Source of the DNA: Rhizaria sp. SCN 62-66 | Taxonomy: Eukaryota; Rhizaria, unplaced | Reading direction: 5' to 3' | Length of the DNA: 64,000 nt | Assembly: GCA_001724265.1 (NCBI GenBank) | Contig: MEDY01000080.1 | Location: forward strand, 1 to 64,000 | Shown here: positions 1 through 12,312 of the stretch, one piece after another | Position numbering within the stretch: position 1 is the stretch's first letter | Layout: every line of letters starts with the position of its first letter | Notes under the pieces: model-generated | Told to the model about the DNA's origin: nothing | What the model saw: only the letters and a program-made list of their open reading frames with translations | The model's database searches: none | Translations under genes and position numbers: made by a program

Positions 1-3000
1 GCCGCCGAGGCCGCGGCCCGCGCCGCCGCCGCCGAGGCCGCCGCGCGCGCCGCCACTGAGGCCGAGGCCGCGCGCGAGCGTGCCGCGGCCGAGTGCGCCG
101 AGCGCGCGCGCGCCGAGGCTGAGGCGCAGGCCGCGCGCGAGGCCGCCGCGAGCCTGGCCCCGCCGGTGGACTACGACTCCGAGGACGAGGAGGCCCCGCC
201 GGCGCCCTGGGACCACGGATTCGGACTCGAGGAGCTGGGGCTGGGGCTCGGCTTCGGCTTCGGCGACGCGGCCACCGCGGTCGCTGGCGCCGCCGACGCC
301 GCAGCGGCCGGGCCCGAGGGCGAGGACGAGGACGCCGCGGCCGCCGACGCGACCACGGCCGACGCCGCTGCTGCCGGGCCCGCGCGGGGCCCCCGCGAGG
401 TCGCGTGCTCGGGCTACGATGACGACGCGGGCGGCCCCACTGCGCTTGCGGCGGCGTACGTCGACGACGACGCGCTTTTCGACTGGACCGCGGCCGCGAC
501 CGCCGCGCTCGACGCCGCCGCGGCCGCCGACGCGACCACGGCTGCCGCGGGCAACACCACGGCCATGGCGTGCTCTGTGCTGGCGGGCTTTGGCCCCGAC
601 TTTGCGCTGGGCAGCGCCGCGCACACCGACGACGACGCCAACGCCGGCTGGGCGCTGCCGCCGTGCGCGACCACCGCGCGCCTGCCGTCAGTTGCCCTCG
701 TCGCCGCCGCAGCGCCCGCGCTCGCGTTTCCCTACCGCCAGGCGCTGTCGGCGCGCACCGAGGTTGCGCACGCCGCCGCGCTGGCCGCCGCCGCGCAGGC
801 CGCCGCCGCTGCTGCACATGGCCCAGGTGCCGCGCCGCCGGCCGCGCTGGTGGACGCGCAGAAACTCGCCTCTGACGCGCGCGCGGTCGCGGGCACGCTT
901 ATGTCGATGGAGACTGCGCTGGGCGCGGTGACGCGCGGCCCCACGGGCAGCGTCTCGGGTGCGGTCGTCGCCGCCGCGGGCGAGGCAGCAGCCACCACGG
1001 GCCCCGGCGCGGCCGCGCTGCACCGCTGGCTCGTGCGCCTGCTGCTCGCACAGCCCTTGTGGCAGCTGCCGCAGCCGCTCGCGCCTGGTGAGGTGCGCTG
1101 GGAGGCCGTCGCCGCGCTGCAGGCCGCGCTGGGGCCCGTCGCGGCCGCCGCAGGCGCGAGCGCGGCGGCCACGGACGACGGCGTCGCGCGCGCGTTTGCG
1201 TCGACGCCGCACGGGCTGCGCGTGGGCCGTCGCGGGCGCGCGGACGCGGCGCAGCGCGCGACTGCGGCCGCGGCGGCGAGGCGCGACGACGCACGGGTCA
1301 AGCGCGCGCGGCGCCGAGACCTGGCGCAGGCGCGCGCGACGGCCAAGGAAATGCAGCGCCAGCAAGACGAGCTTGAGCAGCAGCAACAACAGCAGAACAA
1401 GACCCCACGGCCGTCGTCGTCGCGGCGGCCGTCCCCGGCCGCGTCGCCCCGAAGTGCCTCCGCCTCTGGGTTCCTGTCTCCGCCCGCGGTCGCGCTCGGA
1501 CAGGCGGCTAGCTCCACTGCCGCAGGCCCGTTGTCGCCGTCGCAGTCGCCGCATCTGCAACCACAGCCGCACGCGCAGTCGCAGCGTTTGCTGCTGCAAT
1601 CTGACTCGCCCCTTGCTTCAGCTGCCGGTGTGCAGCTCAGCGTTTTCCCTAAGTCGGAGTCCACTGCTTCGACATCAGCGTCAGCCTCAGCGGCAGCGCT
1701 TTCGCCTCTGAACGCGACTGCGGCTGCGGCGGCTCCTGCGTTCACGCCTGGCGTCCGCCGCAACCGCACGCCACCCTCCGGCGCTCTCAACTCGAGCATT
1801 AACGCGGGCGCAAACAGCGCTTCTGGCCGCGTCCCGCGCCTAGGCAGCGCTACCAAGCGCGTGGGCGTGGCGGTGCCGCAGCTGGCGCTGCACGCGCTGC
1901 AGCCGCTCGAGCCCCGGCGCCCCGCGCCGCAGCGGCGCCTGCGCGGTGTGGGCCCCGGCGGCGCCGCGGCGGTGGCCGCAGCCGCTGCAGCCGTGAAGCG
2001 GTACGGCCCGCGCGCGCGCGTGACCGAGGCGGCGACGCTGCTGCGCGTGTGCGGCGCGCGCGGCGACGCGCGGCCGCTGCTGCTGTCGCGCGTGGCGCCC
2101 GTGGTCGGCGCGCTGGCCGACTCGCTCGTGTCGTCGCTGTGGACGCTGCAGTCGGGCACCCCCGGCACAGCGGGCTTCGCGGCGGGCCGCGCGCAGCCCG
2201 AGGCGGCGGGCGATGCTCTGCTGCGCGCCGAGCTCGAGTCGGTGCTGGAGGAGCACTCGGTCGTGCAGGCCGTGCGCAACGTCACGGCCTTCGCCATGGC
2301 GCCGCACGCGCTCTCGGCCGCCGATGCCGCGCTCTACGTTGCGCGCGCGGTGGCCCGCTTTCGCCAGGGCCTCTGCGGCGCTCGCGCGGCGTGGCGGCGC
2401 GTCGAGGCTGTGCTATCTCCCGTGCGCTTCGCGCCGGTCGACTACGGCGGCGCCGAGCTTACCGAGCTGGCGCGCCTGCTGGCCGCCGAGGTGGCCGGCC
2501 CCACGCCGCAGCTCGCGCTCACCGTACACCTGTGTCTTTACACACTGACCGTGCTGGGCAGTCTCACGGGGCCGCGCTACGCGCCTGCGCGGCTGCTGCG
2601 CGTGGCCGAGGGCGTGTGCGCCTGTGTGCCCGCGCTGCGCCGCTTGCTCGGTCGCTACGTCGTGCGCAGCGTCTCGGCTTCGGACCTCGCCCGGTTTGCA
2701 CGCGCACTCGCGGCGCTGGCGCTGACGGAGCGCGCGGGCGACGGTGCGCGTGAGGCCGCGTCTGTTCTGCTTGAGGCCGTCAACCCGCTTGCGAATGTGC
2801 CGCGCGAAGAGCGTTTGGCCACGTTGCTGTCGTCCATCGATGCGCTGGTCGAGCGCGCCAAGTCGCGCTTCCCCGAAGGCCCCTCGGCCGCGCTGACCGC
2901 ATTCGACGTTAGCGAGGCCGATGAATAGGCTGCGGCGCAACGCTTCTTCGCCGCCGCTGCGTGGCTTCGTGGCGGCGCGAGCAAGAACAATAACAACAAC

Positions 3001-4089
3001 GGTAAAGGCCAGGATGTCGCAAACGGTGCGGACGCCGCGACGGCTGACCACGCGCGTCCCCGGGCCCGCGAGCGGTCGCCGGTGCACCGCCATCCACAAG
3101 AACAGCCGCCGCTGGAGCCGCACCCGAAATCAAAGCACCGGCAGACCAAGTCGCTGACGCAGCACGATTTGCTGCAGCCGCAGCAGGAGCAGAAGCCCGA
3201 GCCCGATCGCGTGCTCGCCGGCCGCCGCGCGGGGATGCTCAAGGCCGGCGCTGCTGCGAGAGCGGCGAAGCAGTCGGGCTCCGCCCAGTCCCTGTTTGCG
3301 GCCGCGCGGTCGACCGGGGATGCGCCGTCGTCGGACGTGTCGACCGGTGACTCGGTGGAGCCTCGGCCGTCGTACGATGATACGGTGGCGCAGCTCTACG
3401 ACGGGCTCATTGCGCGCGCGGCGCGGGGCGCGGCCAAGGTGGCTGCCAAGGCCGCCTCATGCCTCAAGCCCGCATCCTCCAAGGGCGCGACTCGCAAGGA
3501 AAGGGCTGTGAAGGGCGCTGCTGGCACGGCTGCTGCAGCTACTGCTGCTGCTGCGACGAATGCGGCGACTGCGGTGAGGAACAAATACACCGTGTACACG
3601 CAGCACGCTCCGCTCGATGATGACTTCGATGCCGATGACATGAACGACAGTGTTGATTTTGACGACGACAGCGTGCACAGCGGTGTGTACGTCTCATCGC
3701 CATTATCAAATGACAACGACGACGAGGATGACGAGGACGATCTTGATGACTATGACGACGATGGCATCATCAGTTTGACCGACAGCCTTGACTCCGACGG
3801 CGACGCCAGCGCGGACAGCTCCGACTCCCCCACCAGCGACTCGAGCGACGAGGACGAGGACGCCACCGCCGCCAAGTCCGCGGCAGAGGACGATGACGAC
3901 GACGACGCGAGCCTTGCGGGCAGCGCACTGGCCGACGATTACCCGGACGAGCTCTCTGAGGACTTCCTGAGCGTCAACGACGGCGACGACGACGGCGCGC
4001 TGCTCAGCGACGAAGACACATACGCGGACCTGAGCGACGAGGACGGCACCGGCGACGATGACGACGACAACGACGACGAAGACGGCGAA

Positions 4090-4120
<31 letters not shown>

Positions 4121-4814
4121 ACGACGATGAGTTCCTGGCCGCCGCCGAGCGTTTCTACAACAACACAGAGCCGTCCGCAGAGGGCCCGCTGACGCGCCGC
4201 GAGAAACGCGCGATGGCGCGGCAGCAGCGGCGCAAGCGCAGCCGTCGCCTGAAGCGGCGCCCCGTGGCCATGCCGCGCCTCGACAACATCCCGGGCCGCC
4301 TCGCGCTGAGTGACATGGGGCCCGCCACAGAGGACGTGGGCGTGGGCTCGTTCTCTGGCACCGACATGCAGGAGTACGAGCAGCACGGCGCGGCGCAGTA
4401 CGAACAACAGCAACAGCAGCAGTCTCACGACATGCGCATCGCTCTCGGCATCAACCAGGGCCAGGGCCAGGAGATGGGGGTCACGCCGGAGCAGATGCAG
4501 GCGCAGGCGGAGCAGGCGCACCATGCACAGGTGCAGGCGCGCGCACTGGAGCTTGCGCTGAACGAGGCCACGTTTCAGCTGCAACTGCACTCGCAACACA
4601 CGCAACAGTTGCAGCAGCAACAAGAACAGCTCCAGATTCAGCTGCAGCTTGAGCAGCAGCAGCAGCCCCCGCGGCCGCACCACCTGATGCAGCTGCAGAT
4701 GGATTTGGGCCAACTGCAGCAGCAGTTGCACCAACACGTGCAAATGCAGCACATGAAGCAGCTGCAGCTGCACCACCTGTACCAGCAACAACAACAGCAC
4801 ATCAGGCAGCAGCA

Positions 4815-4860
<46 letters not shown>

Positions 4861-6753
4861 CAACAACAGCAGCAACAACAGCAGCAACAACAGCTACAAC
4901 AGCAGAAACAACAACAGTACAACTCTGACGGATCCTACGCAGGTCCCTTCGGCTTCCCCGGCAACACACACAAGAGCGTGGGCGACGACGCCGGCGCGCG
5001 CGAGGCGTCGCTGGCCCCGCACGCCGCTCGCAGCGCCACAAGCGCTAACGACGCCGCCTTCGACGCCGCCTCTGGCAGCGGGCTCGGCCGCGAAGGCTAC
5101 CCACAGTCGCACTTGCACTCGCATGCGCCCGCTACTGCGCCCGCACCTGCACCTGCGCACGTGCCGCTCCCGACCTCCGGCTTCCATACCGCAGGCGGCC
5201 GTCTCGCCGCAGACCCGGGCAGTGCGCTCGCCGCGCCGTCCGTGGCCGCGGCCGCGACGAATGCGGCCGCGGCGGCGGCGCTGGCTGCCGTCGCCGCCCG
5301 GGCCACGCCAACCGGAGCGGAGTGTGGCCGCGCAACCGTTGGAGCCACCGTTGGCGATGCCAGCGCCTCAGGGCTCAGCCTCAGTCTGGACGTCGGCGGG
5401 GGCAGCGGAGGCAGCGGCGCTGCTATAAGCTCTAGCGCAGGCACGGGCACTGGCACTGCTGCAACCGCTGCCGCCAACGCTGTTGCCGGCGCTGGCGGCT
5501 TTGGCACTGGCAGCCCTGGCGCAGGCGCTGCGGGCGGCGGGCGCGTCAGCTCGAGCGCGCTGGCTCTGCGGCCCGCGGTGCGCGCGTCGGACGCGGCGCG
5601 GCTGGCGCAAGAAGACGCCCGCCACCGCCCGCGCAGCGCGTCCAGGGCCGAAGGACTGTTGAACGGCGACGCCGCCGCTGCGGCCACTGGCGTTAACGCA
5701 TTCGCTCGCGGTGGCGGCACTCATGCCGCTCTCGTCCTCGCTTCTGTTCTTGCTGGTGGTGCTGGTGGTGGTGCTGGCGCCGACGCAGTGCCCGGCCCCG
5801 GCCCTGGCCACGTGAGCGTGCGGCGGGGCGACCGCGGGAACCGCAGCGGGCGCGACCGCAGGGGGGTTGAAGGCGTCGATACCGCTAACAACAACAGCAA
5901 CAGCAACAACAACAACAACAACGCGCGGCCGAACTCGCGCGGCTTCGTCCGGCATCCCCACGGGCACCCCCATGGGTACTACATGAATCATCCGCGCATG
6001 TTCTTCCGGCGCAGCTCGCGCGCGTACGTGGGTATCGACGCCGCAGGCGCCCGGTCCAACCGCCTGCCCCCGGGCGTCGCCCACGGTGCCGCTCACCGGT
6101 ACGTGGGCATCGACGCCGCCGGTGCGCGGTCGAACCGCCTGCCCCACGGCGACGGCAACGCCGAGTACCCCGGCGGTGGCGCTGCTGCTGCCGGCGCAGG
6201 CGAGTCCGAGGGCGGCTGCGAGGGCAAGTCGGCCGAGACCCGGTGCGCGGCTGCGGCGTACTTGGCGGCGGCCAACCAGCCCGACGAGGACGACTGGGCG
6301 CAGGGCGTGACCGCGCGGCTGCACCAGCGCGAGGAGCTGGCGCACATGCACCCCGAGGGCGCGGCGGCCGCGCTGGCTGTGCTGGGCGCGCCGCTACCGA
6401 TGACGCAGTGGGAGCGCGAGGCGCGGCCCAAGCTCCCGCCCGTGGGCCGGCTGGGCCTGGCGACGTACTGGGAGCTCGAGAGCGCGCGCGTCGAGGCCAT
6501 CTTCGCGCCCATGCCGTTCGAGGATGGCGCCAAGGAGATTGCTGCCGAAGCGGCCGCGATGGACAAGGCGGCCCGGGACGCGGCGGCGGCGGACGCGGCC
6601 GCGGTGGCGGCGGCGCAGGCCAAGGCTGAGGCGAGACGCCTCGCGGCTGAGAAGGCTGAGGCGATGCGGATGTACGCCGCGCAGGGGCCCGTCGTAGTTG
6701 TCGAACACATCTCCTTTGGCACCAAGTCGAATTGTTTGCCGATGCATTAGTGA
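1..6753 (+). CDS. Gene A: giant low-complexity acidic/poly-Q protein, 5' partial, with two in-frame TAG codons
   Basis: I do not recognise this protein. The frame is already open at base 1 with an Ala/Glu/Arg-rich, probably helical stretch, so the start lies outside the window. It stays open to a TGA at 6751-6753 apart from TAG at 2926-2928 and TAG at 6748-6750. Read through, it gives 2250 residues. In order: an Ala-rich N-terminus; an apparently folded helical part at about residues 660-970; a D/E-rich acidic block (about 1200-1380); Gln/His-rich coiled-coil-like sequence with 29 consecutive Gln (1603-1631); Ala/Gly/Ser linkers; a duplicated 15-residue motif beginning YVGIDAAGARSNRLP (2009-2023 and 2034-2048); and a helical Ala/Glu C-terminus. 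Acidic plus poly-Q composition suggests a nuclear or chromatin-associated scaffold, but that is inference. Under the standard code this would be two genes with no ATG at the start of the second. Being GC-rich, its open frame alone is weak evidence of coding. Confidence 0.6.
4807..4893 (+). repeat. CAG/CAA tract coding 29 Gln in gene A
   Basis: Mixed CAG and CAA codons give an uninterrupted run of 29 Gln, followed by further Gln blocks broken by Leu and Lys. The codon mixing shows it is not a pure CAG microsatellite. Confidence 0.95.
6025..6144 (+). repeat. In-frame 75-nt duplication in gene A
   Basis: Two 45-nt copies (6025-6069 and 6100-6144) encode the same 15 residues, YVGIDAAGARSNRLP. 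They differ at several third positions, and their starts are 75 nt apart. Synonymous divergence with an identical protein suggests selection on the peptide after duplication. Confidence 0.9.
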
Positions 6754-7242
6754 CAAGTCGCAGCGACATGAAGAATCTTTGCCGCTGCGACTCAAAATGT
6801 AGTTGGTGGTGGAATCAAACTTTGCGCCCATACGAGTTCAATACTTTCATTTGTGATAATATTACTTCTGTTTTGACTTTTGTGATCATGTTATACTAGA
6901 TTATTCTTTTTCCAATACACCAAACCTATGAGTATCATCGCGTATATCACTCACCCGGATCTGGACCGCCCTGGGGCCGAAAAACTCTCCCAGCCCCACC
7001 ACGATAATGATTAAAGTCTCTAAGTCACGAGAAGTCTCGAACATTGTGGTCCATACATTGCTTCTGTGGATTTGCCTTTGCGATTATACGCGAGTTGCTC
7101 ACCTTTTGCTATTTGGTTTAACTCTTGTAGCCAACCCAACGCTTGGTTCGCCCACGCGACCCGTGTCTTCAAACCCAAGCTCTTCAGGTCGAAGCTCTTC
7201 ACAAAATTTTCCCCAGTTGTGGCAGACAGCATCCCCGGTAAG
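6754..7242. other. A-B intergenic region and uncertain 5' end of gene B
   Basis: AT-richer DNA after the gene A TGA. The gene B frame is open from 7024 but has no ATG until 7243, so an upstream exon or non-coding leader of B may lie here. I see no RNA gene. Confidence 0.4.
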
Positions 7243-8432
7243 ATGCAACTCGGCGCTCTCGTCATTAAGGACAATGTCACACTGAGCTACATCTTGAAGC
7301 CGTCACTCGATATCATCTTTACGCTCCGTGAAATCGATGACAAGGTGCGTCTCCCCCTATTAGTCACTCCCCGGCTCTCTCCTCCCTCTCTTACTTTCCT
7401 GACCCTATTTCTACGTGGTTGAACTCCGTCCGCTGCATTGGTATAGTGCGGGTGGATTAAACAAGTTGTACTTGGGCCGGACACATGCGGCGCACTGTGT
7501 TTTTTGCTATTCTTCGTCTCCTTCCGAGTCCCAGACAAACACACACCACGACCAACACAGCGAGAGATTGTTCACCAACCACTTCGTGTTGAACCACCGC
7601 CTTCCACCGCTGCTTAGCACGTGTATCGACTATTTATTTCTGACTAAACGCCACTTACGCAACTTGTTTTTGCTTTATTTTTTATTTCCCATGCTTCCTT
7701 CACCCTCAACGGCACCTCCCTTCGCAGATCATCCGCTGCCCCAAGATCCCCGAAGACGCCCACGAGTTCGGTGACTTCGAGATTCCCCCTGGCTCCACCG
7801 AAGCCAACTCGCGCGTCTCGGTCCGGCACGCTTGCAACTGCGCGAACATTGAGCTTTACCCCGCTGGCGCGGCGGAAATTGCGCTCTTCAAGTCTTGCGG
7901 CGCCCTGGGCTGCCGCGCCCCATGTGCCTCAATCCTCACGGGACTCAACGCCGTGCGTCTCCTTCGCGCCTTCGGCCGCCCGCGCCAGGCCGAGTCGCTG
8001 CTGCTTAGTCTCCGCGAGCTCGACGACCCGTCCCTGCGCGGCGTCTCGTACGTGCCCTCGGCTGACGTCAAGACCGAGGAGCCCGGCACCCGCAAGCGCA
8101 AGCCCTCCACCGGCCGCCCCAAGGGCTCCGCCAACGCTGCCGCTGCCGCCGCCGCCACCGCCGGGGGTGCCGCTGGCGGCGCCGGCCCCTCGCCGTCCGC
8201 GCTGCAGCACCAGCAGGCGCAGCGCGTGGCCGCCATCGCCGCCTTCGGCAGCCCCTCGTCCTCGGCACTGATGGCGACCGACGGCGGCGATCCGTCGGGG
8301 CTGGCCGCCGCCATCGCCGCCGGGGGCCGCGCGCTGCCGGACAAGCGGCCGCGCAAGGCGCCGCGCGCGTGGGGACAGGGCGGCGGCGGCGCGGCCACGG
8401 CGGCGTTGCTCAACGCCGTTGGCAGCTACCGT

Positions 8433-8463
<31 letters not shown>

Positions 8464-11400
8464 ATGACGACGACGACGACGACGCACGTCTGCACGGCGC
8501 CGGCGCCGCCTCCGCCGCTGCCGTTGCCGCGGGGGCCGGTAAGCGCCGCCCCGGGCGTCCCCGGCTGCCCGCGCGTGGCCGGCACGCCTACGCAGTCGGC
8601 CCCGGCCCCGGCCATGGCCCCGGCCATGGCCCCGGCCATGGCCATGGCCACGGCCACGGCCACGTCCACGGCCACGGCCACGGCTTGCACTCGCACGCCG
8701 GCCTAGGCGCCGCGCTGGGCATGACTGACGAACACGCCGCCGCGCTCTACGCGCGCACCGCAGGCGGCGGCGGCGGCGGCGGCGGCGCGGGCGCGGGCGT
8801 GCACTCGTAGTACGCCGACCTCATCAGCCCCGCCGGCGGGCTGCTGGGGGCCGCGGCGGCCGCCGCCGCGGGGTTCGGGCCCGGCGGCGCGCTGGCGACA
8901 CCGCTCGGCAACTCCAGCTCCGGCCCCGGCGCCGGGCCACCGCAGCACTCGGGGCTCGGCACGGGCAGCGCGGGAGGCGCACAACTGCTGCTGCACGCGG
9001 CGGGCCTCCACAACGCGCACAGCCACGGCGCGGCGCACGGCCACGGCATGCACGCACACCACGTCGGCGGGCTCAGCGTTGCGCTGGGCGGTCCCGGCTT
9101 CTCCCCGCGGCCCCAGTCCGCCCTAGGGTCCGGCTCCGCAGCGGCCGCCGCCGCCGCAGCCGCCGCCGCCGCCGCGGCCGCCTCGGGCCACTCGATGCCG
9201 CTGTCGGCCGCTGCTAGTCACAGCCACATGCAGCTCTCGCGCGCCGCTGCGGCCGCCCACGGTCACGGCCACGGCCACCCGATGCTCTCGGGCCGGCTGG
9301 CGGGCGCCACGGGCTCCGCAGCGCCGTCGCCGGCCGCCGGCGCGCTGCCTAACTCGGCCTCCGCCTCAGCCGCCGCGGCCAAGCTGCGGCTGCCGACCAC
9401 TGCGCTGCCCGGCGGCGTGTCTACGGCGGCTCTGCTCTCCTCCGCGGTTGCCGCGGCCTCAGTCGTCTCCAGTCCTGCCGCCGCGCCGGCCTCCTCGTCG
9501 GCGTCGTCGGCGTCGGCGTCGGCGACGGCCGCGACGACCCCGGTCTCCGCCTCGCTGCTCTCGCGCCGCGCAGAGCCTATCGCCGCGCCGCCCCGCCTCC
9601 TCGGCTCTGGCTCCGGCTCCGGCGCTGCTGGCGCGACGGCGGCGGGCGGGGGTACGTCTTTGAGCCCGGCCGCTGGCAGCCGCGGCTCCAAGCTGATCCC
9701 GCGCGGTGCTCTGCCGTCCGCCTCCAGCGCGTCCTCTTTGCCGCGCTCCGCCTCCGCACTCTCACTCGCCCGCAATAACAACAGCGGCGGCGGCAACGGC
9801 GGCGGCGCGTCAGGGCTGGGCACGCCCGTCGCGGGCCCAGGCTCCGGCACGCGCGCCCGTCTCTCCGCCGGCACGGGCTCCGGCACCGCCAGCCCCAGCC
9901 ACGCGCTTGCCGGCGAGGCCGCCGCGCTGACCGGCGGCTGGACACCTGGGATGGCGCCGGGGCTGGCCGCGGTCGCCGCGCGGTCTGCAGTGCAGCTGCT
10001 GACGGCCGCCGCGCCCTCCGCGCTGGCCGCGTGCACCGGCTTGGCCGCGGTCCAGGGCCCGCCCGCTGCTGTCGCAGCGCTCTCAGAGCTCTTTACGCCC
10101 GCGCTGACCGCCACCTTTGGCGCTGGCTCTGGTGCTGCGTCGTCATCGTCCTCGGCGTCCGCGGCGTCGGACTCGCTGTCGCACGCCGTGCTGGCGGGCT
10201 TGGCCGCGGCCGCGCCCGCCGCGCTCGCGCTCGACTGCCGCGCGTGCTGCCGCCCTGCGCACCTGCCCTGGGACAGGCTCATTGCGCTCACGCTCGCCGC
10301 GCCGGAGAGCCTCCTTGCGCGCGCGCCGCCGCTGCCCACGACCTCCGCCGCCGCGTCCGCGAACGGCGTGGACGTGTGCCCCGCGAGCTGCGCCGAGTGC
10401 GTGCTCGACCTCATCGGCGCCCCTAAGACCGAAAGTGCGGCCCCTGCTTTGCAGTGCCACGCGCTGTGCCGCGCGATGCTGCTGCTTCTCCAGGCCTCGG
10501 CCGTCACGCCTGCCACGCCGCGCCCGGCACCTGGCGCCGCCGCCGGCGCAGTCAAGCTGCAGCTAAGTCAGTCCGGCGCCTCTGGCGCCGGCACGGTCTC
10601 GCTGTCGCCCTGCGCCGCGACGCCGCTGGCCGCTGCCGCCGCTGCCGGGGATAAGGCGTATGACGTCAAGCCCACCGAGATTGCGGTGAAGCAGGAGCCC
10701 CGCGCGACTGCCGCCTCACCCGCCAGTGTGTCCAGCGCCCCCGCAGCCCCCACAGCCCCCGCTGCGACAACTGCCCAGTCTCAATCTCAGTCCCAGTCAC
10801 AGTCTCAGCCCACGAGCCAGCCTGCGAGCATGTCCGACGACGCCTACGCAGGGCTGCTGTCCCCGTCCGCCGCCGCCGCTGCCACCGCCGCCGCCGCCAC
10901 GGCCACCATGTTGCAACAACAACAGCAGCAGCAGCAGCTCAAGGCCGCCTCGCTCGCCACGATGTCCACGCCCGGCGCTCTGGTCGGCGGCTGGACCCCA
11001 GGTGCGACCGCCGCCGCCGCCGCTGCCGCCGCCGCGGCGGCCGCCGCCAACGCGGTCGCCGCCAACGCGGTCGCGGCCGCTGGCCACAGCACCAACGGCA
11101 GCGCTGGGTCCACGCCAGCCGCGTTCGTCCCCATGTCCATCGCGATGCCCGCGATCTCCACTGTGCCTCCGGCGGGCGTTGCGGCGGCGCAGGGGCTTAA
11201 CATGGGCCCCGTCATGGGCTCCGTTGGCTCCATGGGCTCTGTGAACGGCGTACCAATGCCCGGCGCGCTCAACAGCATGAACAGTCTGAATATGGGGCTG
11301 GGCATGGGGTCGATGAACCCGCTTAACAACCTCAATAGCATGATCAGCATGAGCAGCCTCACCAACCTTAACAGCCTCAACAATATGAGTAGTCTCGGCG

Positions 11401-11507
11401 CCCAAATGCCCCCCGTCGCTGTCACCGGCCCGGTTCCGGGCGCGGCGTCGGGTATGGGCGCCGGCAGCATCAGCGCCAGCGAGGCTCTTCCGGTCCCCAT
11501 GCAGTGA
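7243..11507 (+). CDS. Gene B: putative AT-hook-type nuclear protein with one in-frame TAG
   Basis: Exons 7243-7344 and 7728-11507, with a 383-nt phase-0 intron (donor GTGCGT, acceptor TTCGCAG). About 1293 residues if TAG at 8808-8810 (residue about 395) is sense; it ends in TGA. The first 120 residues look folded and Cys-containing but match no family I know. After that come GRPKG (about residue 163) and RRPGRPRLP (about 310), both resembling AT-hooks; a poly-Asp stretch; a Gly-His repeat (8598-8700); long Ala/Ser/Gly regions; Gln runs; and a C-terminus rich in Met, Asn and Leu. AT-hook motifs together with these linkers suggest a DNA-binding or transcriptional co-regulator, by inference. The frame continues unbroken from VHS-TAG-YADLISPAGG onward. 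The start is uncertain: 7243 is the first in-frame ATG, and an upstream exon is possible. Confidence 0.6.
8598..8700 (+). repeat. Gly-His/Gly-Pro coding hexamer repeat
   Basis: Imperfect repeats of GGCCAT/GGCCAC/GGCCCC encode alternating Gly-His and Gly-Pro in gene B. The stretch could bind metal, but low-complexity slippage is the simpler explanation. Confidence 0.85.
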
Positions 11508-12312
11508 GCTGTCTGCTGTCCTACTCATCAAGCTGCGCAGAAGTGGCCAAGCCATCAGTCTATGAACAGCAGCGATTGGCTGTCGTTTGCCTGAATACTC
11601 TGTTTAGACGCACTCGCTCTGGAATTATGCCGTTTCAGGCTAAATAGTAATTTAAATCTCAACCACAATCACGCCATCGTCGTGTCAATCAAACAATGTT
11701 GTCGTACGCAACACAAATTGACTTTGTTTTGTTTTCTCTTGACTTCGGTGTCCAGGGGAAACATCCACCCTTTGTCTCCACTCTTGCTCATTTGTACACT
11801 GTATGTCTGTTTTGCGTGTCAACCAATTCCGAGTCATTGTTGTTACGACAACTAGCTTTGTATTAACTTATAGCGCCACACACAAAATTTGTTATTTTAT
11901 TTTCAGTCCAGTGAACAACAAAACGACCACACCTCTATTTGACATGTACTGCTGTCACTTTGTACCACCCCCAATATCCCTCCAATACATAACCGCAATC
12001 CCTTAATCCACAACATGTTGCGTGTGACGTTCAAAGTCTTAATTTATTGCTGAAACGCACTCTAATGGCCTGTATAGACCCTTGGACTATCCATTAGAGC
12101 AATCCATTAGAGCAAACACAATCACTAAGTAAGATTATTCAGAAGCCAGAGCGGCTTCAATTGCAAGAATCTGTGCTGAGCCAGAACAACATAACAGAAA
12201 ACGGTTGTCAAGAAAGGTCGCGTTCAATCACACAAACACACTTCACAGCCGCACTCCTCGCGCTCTTATTCTCTATTCTTGCTGTGCGAGTTTACGTTGC
12301 CTCAGTGCTCGC
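11508..12312. other. B-C convergent 3' region with a dyad and tandem 13-mer
   Basis: AT-rich DNA between the convergent genes B and C. CTCTAATGG (12060-12068) is inverted at 12091-12099 and again at 12104-12112. The last two lie in a perfect tandem 13-mer (ATCCATTAGAGCA twice). I see no gene. Confidence 0.7.

Noticed and set aside
3706-4890. Minus-strand frame with long poly-Leu/Val
   Set aside because: Complement of the poly-Gln and acidic tracts of gene A; not a membrane protein.
7020-7280. Minus-strand open frame opposite the gene B first exon
   Set aside because: 86 codons, reads plausibly but without a known domain, and overlaps the exon needed for gene B. Kept only as uncertainty about the 5' end of B.
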